Shown piece after piece: positions 1-9,832 of a stretch of 64,000 nucleotides of DNA. The translations under genes and the position numbers were made by a program. Source of the DNA: Streptomyces sp. HUAS CB01 (lineage in GTDB: Bacteria; Actinomycetota; Actinomycetes; Streptomycetales; Streptomycetaceae); contig NZ_CP129137.1 of NCBI RefSeq assembly GCF_030406905.1, forward strand, positions 4,546,001-4,610,000, in the 5' to 3' direction. The notes beneath the pieces were generated by a model. The model worked only from the letters and a program-made list of their open reading frames with translations, was not told the DNA's origin and did not search any database. How positions within the stretch are numbered: position 1 is the stretch's first letter; each line of letters opens with the position of its first letter.

Positions 1-1039
1 CGTCCTCGGCTCGGGCCTGGATCCGCGCACCCCGGCCTACGACATCCAGCAGGCCTGCGGCACGGGCGTCTCGGCGGTCGTCGCAGCCGACACGATCGCG
101 CTCGGCGCCGCCCACTCCGCCGTCGCGGGCGGCGCCGACACGGCAAGCGACGCGCCCCTCGCCGTCGAGGACGACCTGCGCGGGGCAACGGTTCGCCGCC
201 CGGCGCGCGAAGGGACTCGGTGGCCGCCTGAAAAGACGCTGTCCGGTGTGCGCCCCTCCCCACGCGTGCCCGACATCCCGCGCAACGCCGAACCCCGCAC
301 GGGCCTCTCCATGGGCGAGCACGCCGCGATCACCGCCCGGAAGCGGGGGACCACCCGCGAGGACCAGGACGCACTCGCCGCCGGGAGCCGCCGGCGTCTG
401 GCCGGCCGCCTACGAGCGGGGGTTCCTGCGCGATCGCCGCGCCGTTCCGGGGAGTCGCCCGGGACCAGAACCTGCGCCCCGGTTCGACGGCCGCGAAACT
501 CGCCGCGCTCAAGCCGGTGTTCGGCACGGACCACGACAACCCGACGACGACCGCGCGCAATTCGACGCCGCTCACCGACGGGGCGGCGGTCGTGCTGCTC
601 GCCATTGAGGGGTGGGCGGAGGCCCGCGGGCGTGAGGTCCTGGCCCGTCTCACGGCGTACGAGACGGCAGCGGTGGACCGCGTGGACGGGACGCGGGGCT
701 GCTGACGGCGCCGGCCCGCGCGGTCCCCGCGGATGCTGGAGCGCACCGGTCCGGGGACGGAGGACTTCGACCTCGTCGAGATCCACGAGGCCGTCGCCCC
801 GCAGGTCCTCGCCACGCTCGCGGCCCGGGAGGACCAGGGACTCGCCCCGGTGGACCGCGCGAGGCTCGATGTCGCGGGGCCTCGCCGGCGACCGGCCACC
901 CGTTCGCGGCCACCGGCGCCCGGATCGTCGCGACCCCTCGCCACGCTCCTCGCGGAGCGGGAGGGGCCCGGCCCGCGGGCTGATCTCGCTCTGCGCGGCG
1001 GGCGGGCAGGGCGTGACGGCGATCCTGGAACGGCCGTAG
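1..1039 (+). pseudogene. Decayed acetyl-CoA C-acyltransferase (thiolase), 5' end outside window
   Basis: Reading frame 2 opens with thiolase sequence containing the active-site Cys motif QQACGTG (about 47-67) and GGADTASDAP. PDIPRNAEPRTGLSMGEHAA follows in the same frame (from about 269). The homology then moves to frame 3 (PAAYERGFL), frame 1 (RDQNLRPGSTAAKLAALKP, NSTPLTDGAA, FDLVEIHEA), frame 3 (GHPFAATGARIVAT) and frame 2 (CAAGGQGVTAILE, stop at 1037-1039). Segments keep the family order and the C-terminal His and Cys motifs survive, but at least four frameshifts separate them, and the stretch around 185-245 is also degraded. The functional family performs reversible thiolytic cleavage or condensation of acyl-CoAs. 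This copy cannot make an intact enzyme unless the sequence contains many errors. Confidence 0.85.
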
Positions 1040-1183
1040 CACCTCGGGGCCGGGTGCTCCGAGGGTCCTCCGGTGTCCTGGGCTCGGGTCAGTGCCCGGC
1101 GGGTCGTCCCGGGCCGGGGGCTCGGTGGGTCCTCCGGCGCCCGGATCGGCCGGGGCCCGGGGCCTCACTGGTCCTCCGGTTTC

Positions 1184-1270
1184 CGGGATCCGGGGTGGGG
1201 CCTCCCGGGTCGTCCGGGGCCCGGGATCCGGGGTGGGGCCTCCCGGGGCCCGGGATCCGGGGTGGGTCCC
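1184..1270. repeat. Short G-rich direct repeats downstream of the thiolase remnant
   Basis: The unit GGGATCCGGGGTGGG occurs three times, starting near 1184, 1222 and 1251. The first two copies continue into GCCTCCCGGG. The spacing is about 38 and 29 bp. No gene is seen between 1040 and 1299 on either strand. The repeats lie in the 3' flank of the minus-strand DUF1992 gene. They may have arisen by local slippage; no function can be assigned. Confidence 0.6.
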
Positions 1271-1299
1271 CCGTCGTCCGGGACCCGGCGGACGTGCGG

Positions 1300-1698
1300 T
1301 CAGCCCCGCCGGAGCCGCCACTCCCGGAGGACCTCGTCCACGTCGTACGGCCTGCGTCCGAGCGGCGGACCCGGCGGCGGCATCATCAGCATCCGGGTGA
1401 TCCTCTCGTTGATCTCCGTGACGATCCGGCGCACCGCGGCCTCCGACGGGGCTCGGTACGCCTTCTCCAGCGCGTCCTCGGCCTCCTTGCGCAGGGCGAG
1501 AGCGGGCGGCAGGACGGCGATGCCTTCCTTGTGCATCTTGCCCTTGACCCACCACAGCTCGTCGTACGGCGCCAGGTCGTCGGGCAGGGGCTTGCCGAGG
1601 CCCGGCAGCTCCTCGAACTCCCCGCGTTCCCTCGCGTCGCGGATCTGCTTGTCGACCCACGACTCGAAACTGACGCCCGGGGGCTTGCGCTCGGTCAT
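1300..1698 (-). CDS. DUF1992 (DnaJ-homologue C28 conserved domain) family protein
   Basis: The 132-residue protein matches the DUF1992/DJC28 conserved-domain family. Features seen are the N-terminal block FESWVDKQIRDARERGEFEE (residues 11-30), then LPGLGKPLPDDL, a WWVKGKMHKEGI block, and a charged helical C-terminal half (EDALEKAYRAPSEAAVRRIV). The protein is soluble and mostly alpha-helical. Family members have no agreed biochemical function; some eukaryotic relatives carry a J domain, which is absent here. The ATG at 1698 was chosen because conserved sequence begins a few residues after it. The frame stays open farther upstream, but that part overlaps the divergent acetyltransferase gene and shows no homology. 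Confidence 0.85.
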   Translation of the reverse strand: MTERKPPGVSFESWVDKQIRDARERGEFEELPGLGKPLPDDLAPYDELWWVKGKMHKEGIAVLPPALALRKEAEDALEKAYRAPSEAAVRRIVTEINERITRMLMMPPPGPPLGRRPYDVDEVLREWRLRRG

Positions 1699-1755
1699 GC
1701 CTTCCAGGGTACGGATGTGCGAGGGCGCCGGTGAGGGCTCTGGGACACTTGAACC

Positions 1756-2238
1756 GTGCTGATCAGAGAGGCGACCGCGCAGGACTGGGACCGCATCTGG
1801 CCCTTCTGGAGAAGGATCGTGTCCGCCGGCGACACCTACGCATGGGATCCGGACACCGACGAGCCCGCCGCACGCGCGCTGTGGATGGCGCCCTCCCACC
1901 GGGTGTTCGTGGTCGAGGACGAGGACGGCACGCTGGTCGCGTCGGCGTACGTGCGGCCCAACTACGGCGGCCCCGCCGCGCACATCGCCAACGCGGGCTT
2001 CATGGTCGACCCGGAGCAGACGGGACGGGGCATCGGGCGGCGTCTGGCCGAGCACGTCATCGACCGGGCACGGCGGGACGGCTACACCGGGATGGTCTTC
2101 AACGCCGTAGTGGAGACGAATCCCGCGACGCGGCTGTGGGAGGCGCTGGGTTTCCGTGTGCTGGGCACGGTCCCGGGGGCTTTCCGGCATCCGGAGCACG
2201 GCACCGTGGGGTTGAACATCATGTTCCGCGAGTTGTGA
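1756..2238 (+). CDS. GNAT family N-acetyltransferase
   Basis: This 160-residue single-domain acetyltransferase starts with LIREATAQDWDRIWPFW. The acetyl-CoA-binding motif A is clear at residues 76-90 (GFMVDPEQTGRGIGRRL), and the C-terminal NPATRLWEALGF motif is typical of phosphinothricin/amino-acid type GNATs. The start is GTG at 1756, only 57 bp from the divergently transcribed DUF1992 gene, so the two probably share a promoter region. The substrate cannot be inferred; amino acids, antibiotics or small amines are all possible. The fold assignment is firm and the role unknown. Confidence 0.88.
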   Translation: MLIREATAQDWDRIWPFWRRIVSAGDTYAWDPDTDEPAARALWMAPSHRVFVVEDEDGTLVASAYVRPNYGGPAAHIANAGFMVDPEQTGRGIGRRLAEHVIDRARRDGYTGMVFNAVVETNPATRLWEALGFRVLGTVPGAFRHPEHGTVGLNIMFREL

Positions 2239-2387
2239 GCCGTCCGGGGGACTTTTCCCTTTCTTTCCCCGCTCGCGGTCTCCCGTTCACTGCCCTTTCG
2301 TATTCCGGCGTCCGGATTCCCGGATTCGGGGCCGGCGGGCGGGACCGGACGGCTGCTCGGCCTTCCGGAGGGGATACGGAAAAGGGC

Positions 2388-2427
2388 AGGAGCCCCGTCC
2401 CGTACACGAGGTACGGGCGAGGCTCCT
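2388..2427 (-). terminator. Intrinsic terminator of the cold-shock gene
   Basis: A long hairpin with arms AGGAGCCCCGTCCCGTAC and GTACGGGCGAGGCTCCT, loop ACGAG and one bulged base. On the minus strand it is followed by GCCCTTTTCC, which gives a short U-run. It lies about 40 bp past the cold-shock stop codon and could also limit read-through from the acetyltransferase gene on the plus strand. Confidence 0.75.
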
Positions 2428-2468
2428 TGGGTACTGCTAAGTCGTGCGCGATCGCCGACCCGGTCGCA

Positions 2469-2672
2469 TCAGGCCGGGGTGACGTTCTCCGCCTGCGGGC
2501 CCTTCGGACCCTGCGTGACGTCGAAGTTCACGACCTGGTTCTCCTCGAGGGAGCGGAAGCCGGTCGCGTTGATCGCGGAGTAGTGGACGAAGACATCCGG
2601 GCCGCCGCCGTCCTGGGCGATGAAGCCGAAGCCCTTTTCAGCGTTGAACCACTTCACGGTTCCGGTAGCCAT
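2469..2672 (-). CDS. CspA-family cold-shock protein
   Basis: A 67-residue single cold-shock domain. RNP1 (KGFGFI, residues 13-18) and RNP2 (VFVHYSAI, about 27-34) are both intact, and the family N-terminus [10 protein letters not shown] is present. Such proteins bind single-stranded nucleic acid, melt RNA structure and aid translation or transcription antitermination, in the cytoplasm. The ATG at 2672 is supported by the SD-like AAGGAGGG a few bases upstream; longer in-frame extensions lack homology. The gene is monocistronic with its own terminator and a long structured leader. Streptomycetes carry several paralogues, so no specific gene symbol is assigned. Confidence 0.95.
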   Translation of the reverse strand: MATGTVKWFNAEKGFGFIAQDGGGPDVFVHYSAINATGFRSLEENQVVNFDVTQGPKGPQAENVTPA

Positions 2673-2808
2673 AAGCCCTCCTTGGGCCAAAGGGTTGCCC
2701 TGCTCCAGAACCTGCAAACAAGTCTGAAAACTACAAAAGCCTGCGGGTCACATGCTCCGCAGGCTCTGCACTGCAAGGGAAACCAAACTGCAACTTGCGT
2801 CGAGCCTA
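2673..2808 (-). promoter_or_regulatory. Cold-shock gene promoter and long structured 5' leader
   Basis: On the minus strand an extended -10 element TGC-TAGGCT (hexamer at 2808-2803) predicts a transcription start near 2796, giving an untranslated leader of about 120 nt. No convincing -35 is seen. The leader contains a perfect 9-bp stem at 2738-2765 (AGCCTGCGG / CCGCAGGCT, 10-nt loop). Long structured leaders are a known feature of cold-shock mRNAs. The promoter is inferred; the hairpin is seen directly. Confidence 0.5.
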
Positions 2809-2930
2809 GCACGCACGGTGTTCAGATGGGTAGAGGGAAAGATCACGTCACCCGGATGTTTGATGCCGCCTTGACATGCTGACGCTCTCGGGCGGGGTGC
2901 CCCGGCCATTCGAAGGCGTGTCCCCCGGTC

Positions 2931-3848
<918 letters not shown>

Positions 3849-3977
3849 GCGGCACGGCGGTGCCGGTGTCGCCGAGCTCCACGCCGGAGCCGGCGTCCGG
3901 CGCGTCCGCCGCAGGCCGGACGGGGGCGGAGCGCCCCGCACCCGCCCGGCGGGCCATGCGGCGGGCCGGGACGCGGG

Positions 3978-5021
3978 TCAGGGCGTGGCGACGGGCGCCT
4001 GCATATGGCGGCTGATCCACTCGATGGACCCGTCCTCCATGCCCTGCACATAGGTCCTGGCGTTGTGCTCGCCGTCCTGGATCACCTGCAGCCGGGTCTT
4101 CACCGGGCCCTTGGTGTGGTCCCTGATGAAGGCCCTGACCTTGCGGAGCGCCGACTCCTTGGTGCCCGCCTGGAACGCCAGATAGACGTCCGTGTCCTTG
4201 CCGCTCGGGCGGGCCCCGAGCGCCCGGGCGAGCTTCTCGGGGTCGTTCGCCGCCTGCTCCGCGGGGTGCCCCGCCCACAGCGGTGAGTCCGGCACGATGT
4301 CGGGGCCGGAGGCGATGACGGCCTTGAACCGGTCCGGGTGCTTCAGTACCGACTTCAGTCCGACGAAGGCACCGGACGACGATCCCATGAACGCCCATCC
4401 GTCACGGGACGTGAAGGTGCGGAAATTGGCGCGGACGAAGTCGGGGACGTCCTCGGTCATCCAGGTGCCCATTTTCGGCTGCCCGGGTATGTCACTGCCG
4501 TCGTAGTAATACTTGTCATCCGGATTGAGCACCGGCATCACCACGACGAACGGAAGGCTCTTGCCCTCCTTCGACCACCGGCTGATGCTGCTCTGCAGCT
4601 TCAGATCGGTGCCCATCCAGTAATTGTTCGGGTAGCCGTTGCCGCCCGGCAGCGCGATCAGGACCGGGAAGCCGCTCTTCGCGTACTTCGGGTCGAAATA
4701 CTGCGGGGGCGCCCACACCCAGACCTTCCCGGTGAAGCCGGACTTTCTGCCGTGCAGCGTGGTCACGCCGATCCTGGTTCCGTCGTCGACGGTGTTCTGG
4801 GTGGTGAACTCGGCCTTCGGGCCCGTCGGCATCAGGGTCTTCGCGGCGGCCTCCCCGCCGGCCTCCCCGGCGGCCGGGCCGTCCGAGCCGCCGTCCCGGC
4901 CGGCGGGGGCGGCGGACGGCCCGTCGAAGGTGACGGGCTCCCCTTCTGCCGAACAGCCGGACGCGAGCGCGACAGAGCAGAGGGCGACGGTGGCGATGAG
5001 CGCCTTGGACAGCCGTTTCAT
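3978..5021 (-). CDS. Lipoprotein esterase, alpha/beta-hydrolase (esterase D / antigen 85-like)
   Basis: A 347-residue secreted protein. Residues 1-23 form a lipoprotein signal peptide with lipobox ASGC (Cys about 23), followed by a Gly/Ala/Pro-rich linker. The catalytic domain belongs to the PF00756 putative-esterase family: the oxyanion-side PVLIALPGGNGYPNNYWMG, the nucleophile elbow GSSSGAFVG, and a C-terminal EHNARTYVQG that should carry the catalytic His. Family members hydrolyse or transfer acyl esters, for example corynebacterial mycolyltransferases; streptomycetes lack mycolates, so a general surface esterase is more likely. It is transcribed divergently from the Ser/Thr kinase gene across a 205-bp spacer. 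The substrate is unknown. Confidence 0.85.
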   Translation of the reverse strand: MKRLSKALIATVALCSVALASGCSAEGEPVTFDGPSAAPAGRDGGSDGPAAGEAGGEAAAKTLMPTGPKAEFTTQNTVDDGTRIGVTTLHGRKSGFTGKVWVWAPPQYFDPKYAKSGFPVLIALPGGNGYPNNYWMGTDLKLQSSISRWSKEGKSLPFVVVMPVLNPDDKYYYDGSDIPGQPKMGTWMTEDVPDFVRANFRTFTSRDGWAFMGSSSGAFVGLKSVLKHPDRFKAVIASGPDIVPDSPLWAGHPAEQAANDPEKLARALGARPSGKDTDVYLAFQAGTKESALRKVRAFIRDHTKGPVKTRLQVIQDGEHNARTYVQGMEDGSIEWISRHMQAPVATP

Positions 5022-5226
5022 GGCGTACTCCGTTGGTGCGGTGATTCGCGCGCTTCGCGGGGGTTACCGGCGCGGTGAGCGGTTTACGACCAGGGAGATG
5101 CGGGCCCGGCGCGATCGGTTGGCCCCAGACCGGGCCCGATCCCGGTGATCCGGACCACGCGTGGGCCTACGCTGCTGGACGGATCGGACGGGCCAGCGGG
5201 CCGCCGCGACAGGGGGAGAGACGCGC

Positions 5227-6867
5227 ATGCAGCCGTTGGAAGCCGGCGAACCGCGGACCATCGGCACCTACCGGCTGCTGGGCAGGCTCGGTGCGGGCGG
5301 CATGGGCCGGGTGTACCTCGCCCGCAGCGAGGGCGGCCGTACGGTCGCGGTGAAGGTCGTCCATCCCCATTTCGCGCTCGACGAGCAGTTCCGGGCGCGG
5401 TTCCGGCGGGAGGTGGAGGCGGCCAGGCGGGTGGGCGGGGCCTGGACGGCCCCCGTCCTCGACGCCGACCCCGACGCGCCCGTGCCCTGGGTGGCCACCG
5501 GCTTCGTCGCGGGCCCCGCGCTCGGCGCGGCGGTGGCCGAGCACGGGCCACTGCCCGAGCACACGGTCCGGACCCTGGGCGCGGGGCTGGCCGAGGCGCT
5601 GGCCGCGGTCCACGCGCTGGGGCTCGTCCACCGGGATGTGAAACCGTCCAACGTGCTGCTGACCCTGGACGGTCCCCGGCTCATCGACTTCGGGATCGCG
5701 CGGGCCACCGACGGCACGGCCTCACTCACCACGACCGGCGTCTCCGTCGGCTCCCCCGGCTACATGGCTCCGGAGCAGATCGTCGGCTCGGGCGAGGTGA
5801 CCGGTGCCGCCGACGTCTTCTCGCTCGGCGCGGTCCTCGCCTACGCCGCGACCGGCACCGCGCCCTTCCCCGGCGACTCGTCGGCCGCCCTGCTCTACAA
5901 GGTGGTCCACGAGGAGCCCGAACTGGGAGCCCTGACGGGTGAACTGCGGGAGCTCGTCGCCGGCTGCCTCGCCAAGGACCCGGCCGCCCGCCCGGCCCCC
6001 GCCGGGCTGGTCCGCCGGCTCGCGCCGGCCGGCGCCGGGGCACTGGTGGCCGCCGGCTGGCTGCCCGGCCCGTTGGTGGAGCAGGTCAGCAGGACCGCGG
6101 TACGGCTGCTCGACCTGGAGCCGGCGTCCGGCGAGGACCCGGTGGCGTCCGGGCCCGTGCCGTTCACCAGCCAGGCCCTGGGGGTGTTCGGCCCGCCGAT
6201 CGACCCCGTCCCCCCGGCGCCCGTGCCGGCGCCCCCTCCCGAGCCGACGACCGCGCCCACGGACCGCAAGCCCGGGGGCCGGCTCTCCCTCTCGGTCACG
6301 ACCCGCGGAGAACACGACCGCCCGGGCGGCTCCCGCAAGGCCAGCTGCACCGTGGCCCTCGCCGTGGCCGGGGCACTCGCCGCGGTGACCGTGGGCGCGG
6401 GGGTCCTGCTGGACCTCTTCCCGCGCGGTGGCGGCGGCCACGGCGACACGGCGGCCCAGCCGCCCGCGTCCTCGGAGACCAGCGCACCCGCCGACGGCGG
6501 AACGGGCCCGGAAGAGGTGCCGAAGACCTTCGCGGGCGTCTGGGAGGGCAGCATCACGGCGGCCGGACTGCCCGCGGGCACGATGAAGGTCACCATCGAG
6601 CCGGGCGGCCGCACCGGCGAGCGGGTCGGCAAGGCCGAACAGACCGACATCCTGGGCAACTTCATCTGCGAGGACCTGCTGACCGCCACGAGCGCCGACG
6701 CCCGCACCCTCGTCGTCGACGCCAGGCGCGGGCCGCGCAGCAAGGGCATGTGCAGCGAGAGCACCAAGGGCCTGCGCCTCGAACTGAGCGGCGGCACGCT
6801 GCGGTACGTGTCGGCCGACGCCCGGGCGGGCAACCCGGTCGGCGACCTCAGCCGCAGCGGCCGTTGA
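5227..6867 (+). CDS. PknB-type Ser/Thr protein kinase, single-pass membrane
   Basis: A 546-residue Hanks-type kinase. Motifs are the Gly loop GRLGAGGMGRVY (19-30), catalytic Lys43 in VAVKVV, HRDVKPSNVLL (135-145), DFG (154-156) and the activation-segment end GSPGYMAPEQ. A Pro-rich linker (about 320-350) leads to one membrane segment near 372-397. An extracellular domain of about 145 residues follows, without PASTA repeats; it has a lipocalin-like run (FAGVWEGSITAAG) that may be a small ligand-sensing beta domain. The ATG at 5227 is preceded by GGGGGAGAG; an earlier in-frame start adds 22 residues without homology. The ligand and targets are unknown. Confidence 0.9.
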   Translation: MQPLEAGEPRTIGTYRLLGRLGAGGMGRVYLARSEGGRTVAVKVVHPHFALDEQFRARFRREVEAARRVGGAWTAPVLDADPDAPVPWVATGFVAGPALGAAVAEHGPLPEHTVRTLGAGLAEALAAVHALGLVHRDVKPSNVLLTLDGPRLIDFGIARATDGTASLTTTGVSVGSPGYMAPEQIVGSGEVTGAADVFSLGAVLAYAATGTAPFPGDSSAALLYKVVHEEPELGALTGELRELVAGCLAKDPAARPAPAGLVRRLAPAGAGALVAAGWLPGPLVEQVSRTAVRLLDLEPASGEDPVASGPVPFTSQALGVFGPPIDPVPPAPVPAPPPEPTTAPTDRKPGGRLSLSVTTRGEHDRPGGSRKASCTVALAVAGALAAVTVGAGVLLDLFPRGGGGHGDTAAQPPASSETSAPADGGTGPEEVPKTFAGVWEGSITAAGLPAGTMKVTIEPGGRTGERVGKAEQTDILGNFICEDLLTATSADARTLVVDARRGPRSKGMCSESTKGLRLELSGGTLRYVSADARAGNPVGDLSRSGR

Positions 6868-7016
6868 GAGCCGGCCGCGCACCGGCCCGCGCGAGGGTCG
6901 GGGCGGGCCCCTGCAGGGCGTGCCGCCGAGGTGCCGCCGAGGGGCGGGCACAGGGCCTGTCGTAGGCTGGCACGGTCCGGTAACGCCCTGCTCCACCGCC
7001 GAAAGGTGACACCCCG

Positions 7017-8216
7017 GTGACCCAGAAGGCCGACCTCCAGTCCGTCCTGGACCGTGCCGCCGAGGGCGGGCGGATCACCCCCGAAGAGGCACTCGACCTG
7101 TACCGCTCCGCGCCGCTGCACGCGCTGGGCGCCGCCGCGGACGCCGTGCGCCGCCGCCGCTACGCGGGCACCGAGCACATCGCGACGTACATCATCGAGC
7201 GCAACATCAACTACACCAACGTGTGCGTCACGGCCTGCAGGTTCTGCGCCTTCTACGCGGCGCCCAAGGACACCGCCAAGGGCTGGACCCGCGACCTCGA
7301 CGACATCCTGCGGCGCTGCGCCGAGACGGTCGAGCTGGGCGGCACCCAGATCATGTTCCAGGGCGGTCACCACCCGGACTACGGCGTCGAGTACTACGAG
7401 AAGCACTTCGCCGCCATCAAGAAGGAGTTCCCGCAGCTGGTCATCCACTCCCTCGGCGCGTCCGAGGTGGAGCACATGGCCCGCATCTCGGGAGTGTCCG
7501 TGGAGGAGGCCATCCGGCGCATCAACGCGGCGGGTCTGGACTCCTTCGCGGGCGCCGGCGCCGAGCTGCTGCCGGAGCGGCCGCGCAAGGCGATCGCCCC
7601 GCTGAAGGAGTCCGGTGAGCGCTGGCTGGAGATCATGGAGGCGGCGCACCGGCTCGGCGTGGAGTCGACGTCCACGATGCTGATGGGCACCGGCGAGACG
7701 AACGCCGAGCGCATCGAGCACCTGCGGATGATTCGCGACGTACAGGACCGGACGGGCGGCTTCCGGGCCTTCATCCCGTACACGTACCAGCCCGAGAACA
7801 ACCACCTCAAGGGCCGGACCCAGGCGACGATCTTCGAGTACCTGCGGATGATCGCGATCGCCCGGCTCTTCTTCGACAACGTCGCCCACATCCAGGGCTC
7901 CTGGCTGACCACGGGCAAGGAGATCGGCCAGCTCTCCCTGCACTACGGCGCGGACGACCTGGGGTCGATCATGCTGGAGGAGAACGTCGTCTCCTCGGCG
8001 GGCGCCAGGCACCGCTCCAACCGCCAGGAGATCATCGACCTGATCCGCCGCGCGGACCGTGTGCCCGCGCAGCGGACGACCACGTACGAACACGTCGTCG
8101 TGCACGACGACCCGGCGAACGACCCGGTCGACGACCGCGTCGTCTCGCACATCTCCTCGACCGCGATCGAGGGCGGCACGGCGCACCCCGAGCTGAAGCT
8201 GCTGAACGCCAACTGA
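7017..8216 (+). CDS. mqnC: Cyclic dehypoxanthinyl futalosine synthase MqnC (radical SAM)
   Basis: MqnC cyclises dehypoxanthine futalosine to the spiro compound cyclic DHFL in menaquinone synthesis. The 399-residue protein has the radical-SAM cluster motif CVTACRFC (Cys70, Cys74, Cys77) preceded by NINYTNV, then MFQGGHHPDYGVEYYE and an FIPYTYQPENNHL block, all typical of MqnC/MqnE. The closeness to full-length MqnC, and the following SWLTTGKEIGQLSLHYGADD, separate it from CofG/CofH. The start is GTG at 7017. An amidohydrolase-like gene follows 7 bp later and is probably co-transcribed. Confidence 0.95.
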   Translation: MTQKADLQSVLDRAAEGGRITPEEALDLYRSAPLHALGAAADAVRRRRYAGTEHIATYIIERNINYTNVCVTACRFCAFYAAPKDTAKGWTRDLDDILRRCAETVELGGTQIMFQGGHHPDYGVEYYEKHFAAIKKEFPQLVIHSLGASEVEHMARISGVSVEEAIRRINAAGLDSFAGAGAELLPERPRKAIAPLKESGERWLEIMEAAHRLGVESTSTMLMGTGETNAERIEHLRMIRDVQDRTGGFRAFIPYTYQPENNHLKGRTQATIFEYLRMIAIARLFFDNVAHIQGSWLTTGKEIGQLSLHYGADDLGSIMLEENVVSSAGARHRSNRQEIIDLIRRADRVPAQRTTTYEHVVVHDDPANDPVDDRVVSHISSTAIEGGTAHPELKLLNAN

Positions 8217-8223
8217 CGACGCC

Positions 8224-8877
8224 GTGCTGACGATTCACGCGGCCGACCTGCTGCTGCCCGGTGGCCGGGGGGCGCCGGTGCCGGGCGGCGCGGTCGCCGT
8301 CCGGGGAAGCCTGATCGCCGCCGTCGGCCCTTACGAGGCGGTGGCTGCCGCCCACCCGCAGGCGCGGGTGCGGCGCTGGCCCGGCGTGCTGACTCCGGGC
8401 CTGTGCAATCCGTACGGGCCCGAACTCCTGGAGCGGGCCTACCACCCCGACCCGCGCGAGGCGGACGAGCTGGGCACGGAACCGCTCACCGGCGACGCAC
8501 TCGCCGCGCTGGGGATGACGGACGCCCGGTGGGGTGCGAGCGCACGGCGCGGTGCCCAGCGGATGCTGGCGCACGGCACGGTGGCGGTGGCCGGGGACCT
8601 CCGGCGCGGTGCCGTCCGGGACGCGGTGACCCGCGTGGGCCTCGGCTGCGAGGAGCGCTTCTCGGAGCCGCAGGGGCCGCCATCCCTGGACCCGTTCGCG
8701 GGACGCCCCGTCACGGAGGCCTTCCTGCTGCCGCTGGGTCCCGAGGGCGCGGACGCGGACTTCGCCGTCTTCGACGTACCGGTCGGCGGCGACCCGTACA
8801 CCGCCCTGCGCGAGCACGGCGCCCGTACCTGCGTCGCCACCGTCCTCGGTGGCCGGCTGGTGTACCGGCGGCGCTAG
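8224..8877 (+). CDS. Imidazolonepropionase-like domain protein, likely catalytically degenerate
   Basis: A 217-residue protein beginning like an amidohydrolase composite domain (LTIHAADLLLPGG, then AVRGSLIAAVGP and GVLTPGLCNPYGPELL). Where active amidohydrolases have PGLxNxHxHx, this protein reads TPGLCNPYGPE, so the first metal-binding His pair is missing. It is also about half the usual 400 residues, and the C-terminal half ends with the TVLGGRLVYRR strand typical of the same fold. It follows mqnC by 7 bp (GTG start at 8224), suggesting translational coupling and a menaquinone-related or accessory role. The family label is from fold; no function is proposed. Confidence 0.75.
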   Translation: MLTIHAADLLLPGGRGAPVPGGAVAVRGSLIAAVGPYEAVAAAHPQARVRRWPGVLTPGLCNPYGPELLERAYHPDPREADELGTEPLTGDALAALGMTDARWGASARRGAQRMLAHGTVAVAGDLRRGAVRDAVTRVGLGCEERFSEPQGPPSLDPFAGRPVTEAFLLPLGPEGADADFAVFDVPVGGDPYTALREHGARTCVATVLGGRLVYRRR

Positions 8878-9115
8878 GTGTTCTGTCCGAGGAGGTTGTG
8901 GACGGGTGAGCCAGGTCTCGGCTGAGGGAGCTTGAACGGGTGCGGGCCTTCCGGGTCCGGCACCGGGCGTCGGAGCCCGGAGCGCGCCGGGCGGCATCCT
9001 CCGGTGACCGGGCCGGGTCAGGAACCCACGGCACGCCCCCGCCGGGCCCGCCGCGGTGTGCCTGAGACAATGGGCGGCGTACCGTCCGCACCCGACACTG
9101 CGAGGCCGAACGCCA

Positions 9116-9811
9116 GTGACCCGCGCTTCCCTGGACAAGCAGCCGCACGAAGTCGCCTCGATGTTCGACGATGTCGCGGCGAACTACGACCTCACCAACG
9201 ATGTGCTCTCGCTCGGCCAGGACCGGCGCTGGCGCAAGGAGGTCGCCAAGGCCGTCGACGCGCGGCCCGCCGAGAGGGTGCTCGACCTGGCGGCCGGGAC
9301 CGGCACGTCCTCGCTGCCCTTCACCCGCACCGGCGCCTACGTCGTGCCCTGCGACTTCTCGCTCGGCATGCTGCGCGAGGGCAAGAAGCGGCAGCCGTGG
9401 CTGCCGCTGACCGCCGGCGACGCGACGAAGCTCCCTTTCCGCGACGACTCCTTCGACGCCGTGACGATCAGCTTCGGGCTGCGCAACGTCCAGGACACCG
9501 ACCAGGCGCTGCGGGAACTGCACCGCGTGACGAAGCCGGGCGGCCGCGTGGTCATCTGCGAGTTCTCCCACCCCACGTGGGCGCCGTTCCGGACCGTGTA
9601 CGAGGAGTACCTGATGCGGGCGCTGCCGCCCGTCGCCCGCGCGGTCTCGTCCAACCCGGCCGCGTACGTCTACCTCGCCGAGTCGATCCAGTCCTGGCCC
9701 GAGCAGGCGGACCTCGCCGCGATGCTCCAGAAGGCCGGCTGGTCGAAGGTGGCCTGGCGCAATCTGAGCGGCGGGATCGTCGCGCTGCACCGCGGCACCA
9801 AGTCCCAGTAG
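9116..9811 (+). CDS. menG: Demethylmenaquinone methyltransferase (UbiE/MenG family)
   Basis: This SAM-dependent C-methyltransferase converts demethylmenaquinone to menaquinone, the last head-group step. The 231-residue length matches actinobacterial MenG. Motifs are [20 protein letters not shown] (13-32), SAM motif [13 protein letters not shown] (55-66), SFGLRNVQD near 120, and the [13 protein letters not shown] post-II motif. The GTG at 9116 was chosen because [12 protein letters not shown] is the normal family N-terminus; the frame is open upstream to 9056. It lies 238 bp after the amidohydrolase-like gene, and glutaminase follows 21 bp downstream. Confidence 0.93.
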   Translation: MTRASLDKQPHEVASMFDDVAANYDLTNDVLSLGQDRRWRKEVAKAVDARPAERVLDLAAGTGTSSLPFTRTGAYVVPCDFSLGMLREGKKRQPWLPLTAGDATKLPFRDDSFDAVTISFGLRNVQDTDQALRELHRVTKPGGRVVICEFSHPTWAPFRTVYEEYLMRALPPVARAVSSNPAAYVYLAESIQSWPEQADLAAMLQKAGWSKVAWRNLSGGIVALHRGTKSQ

Positions 9812-9832
9812 ATCCACCGGGGACCGCGCACC

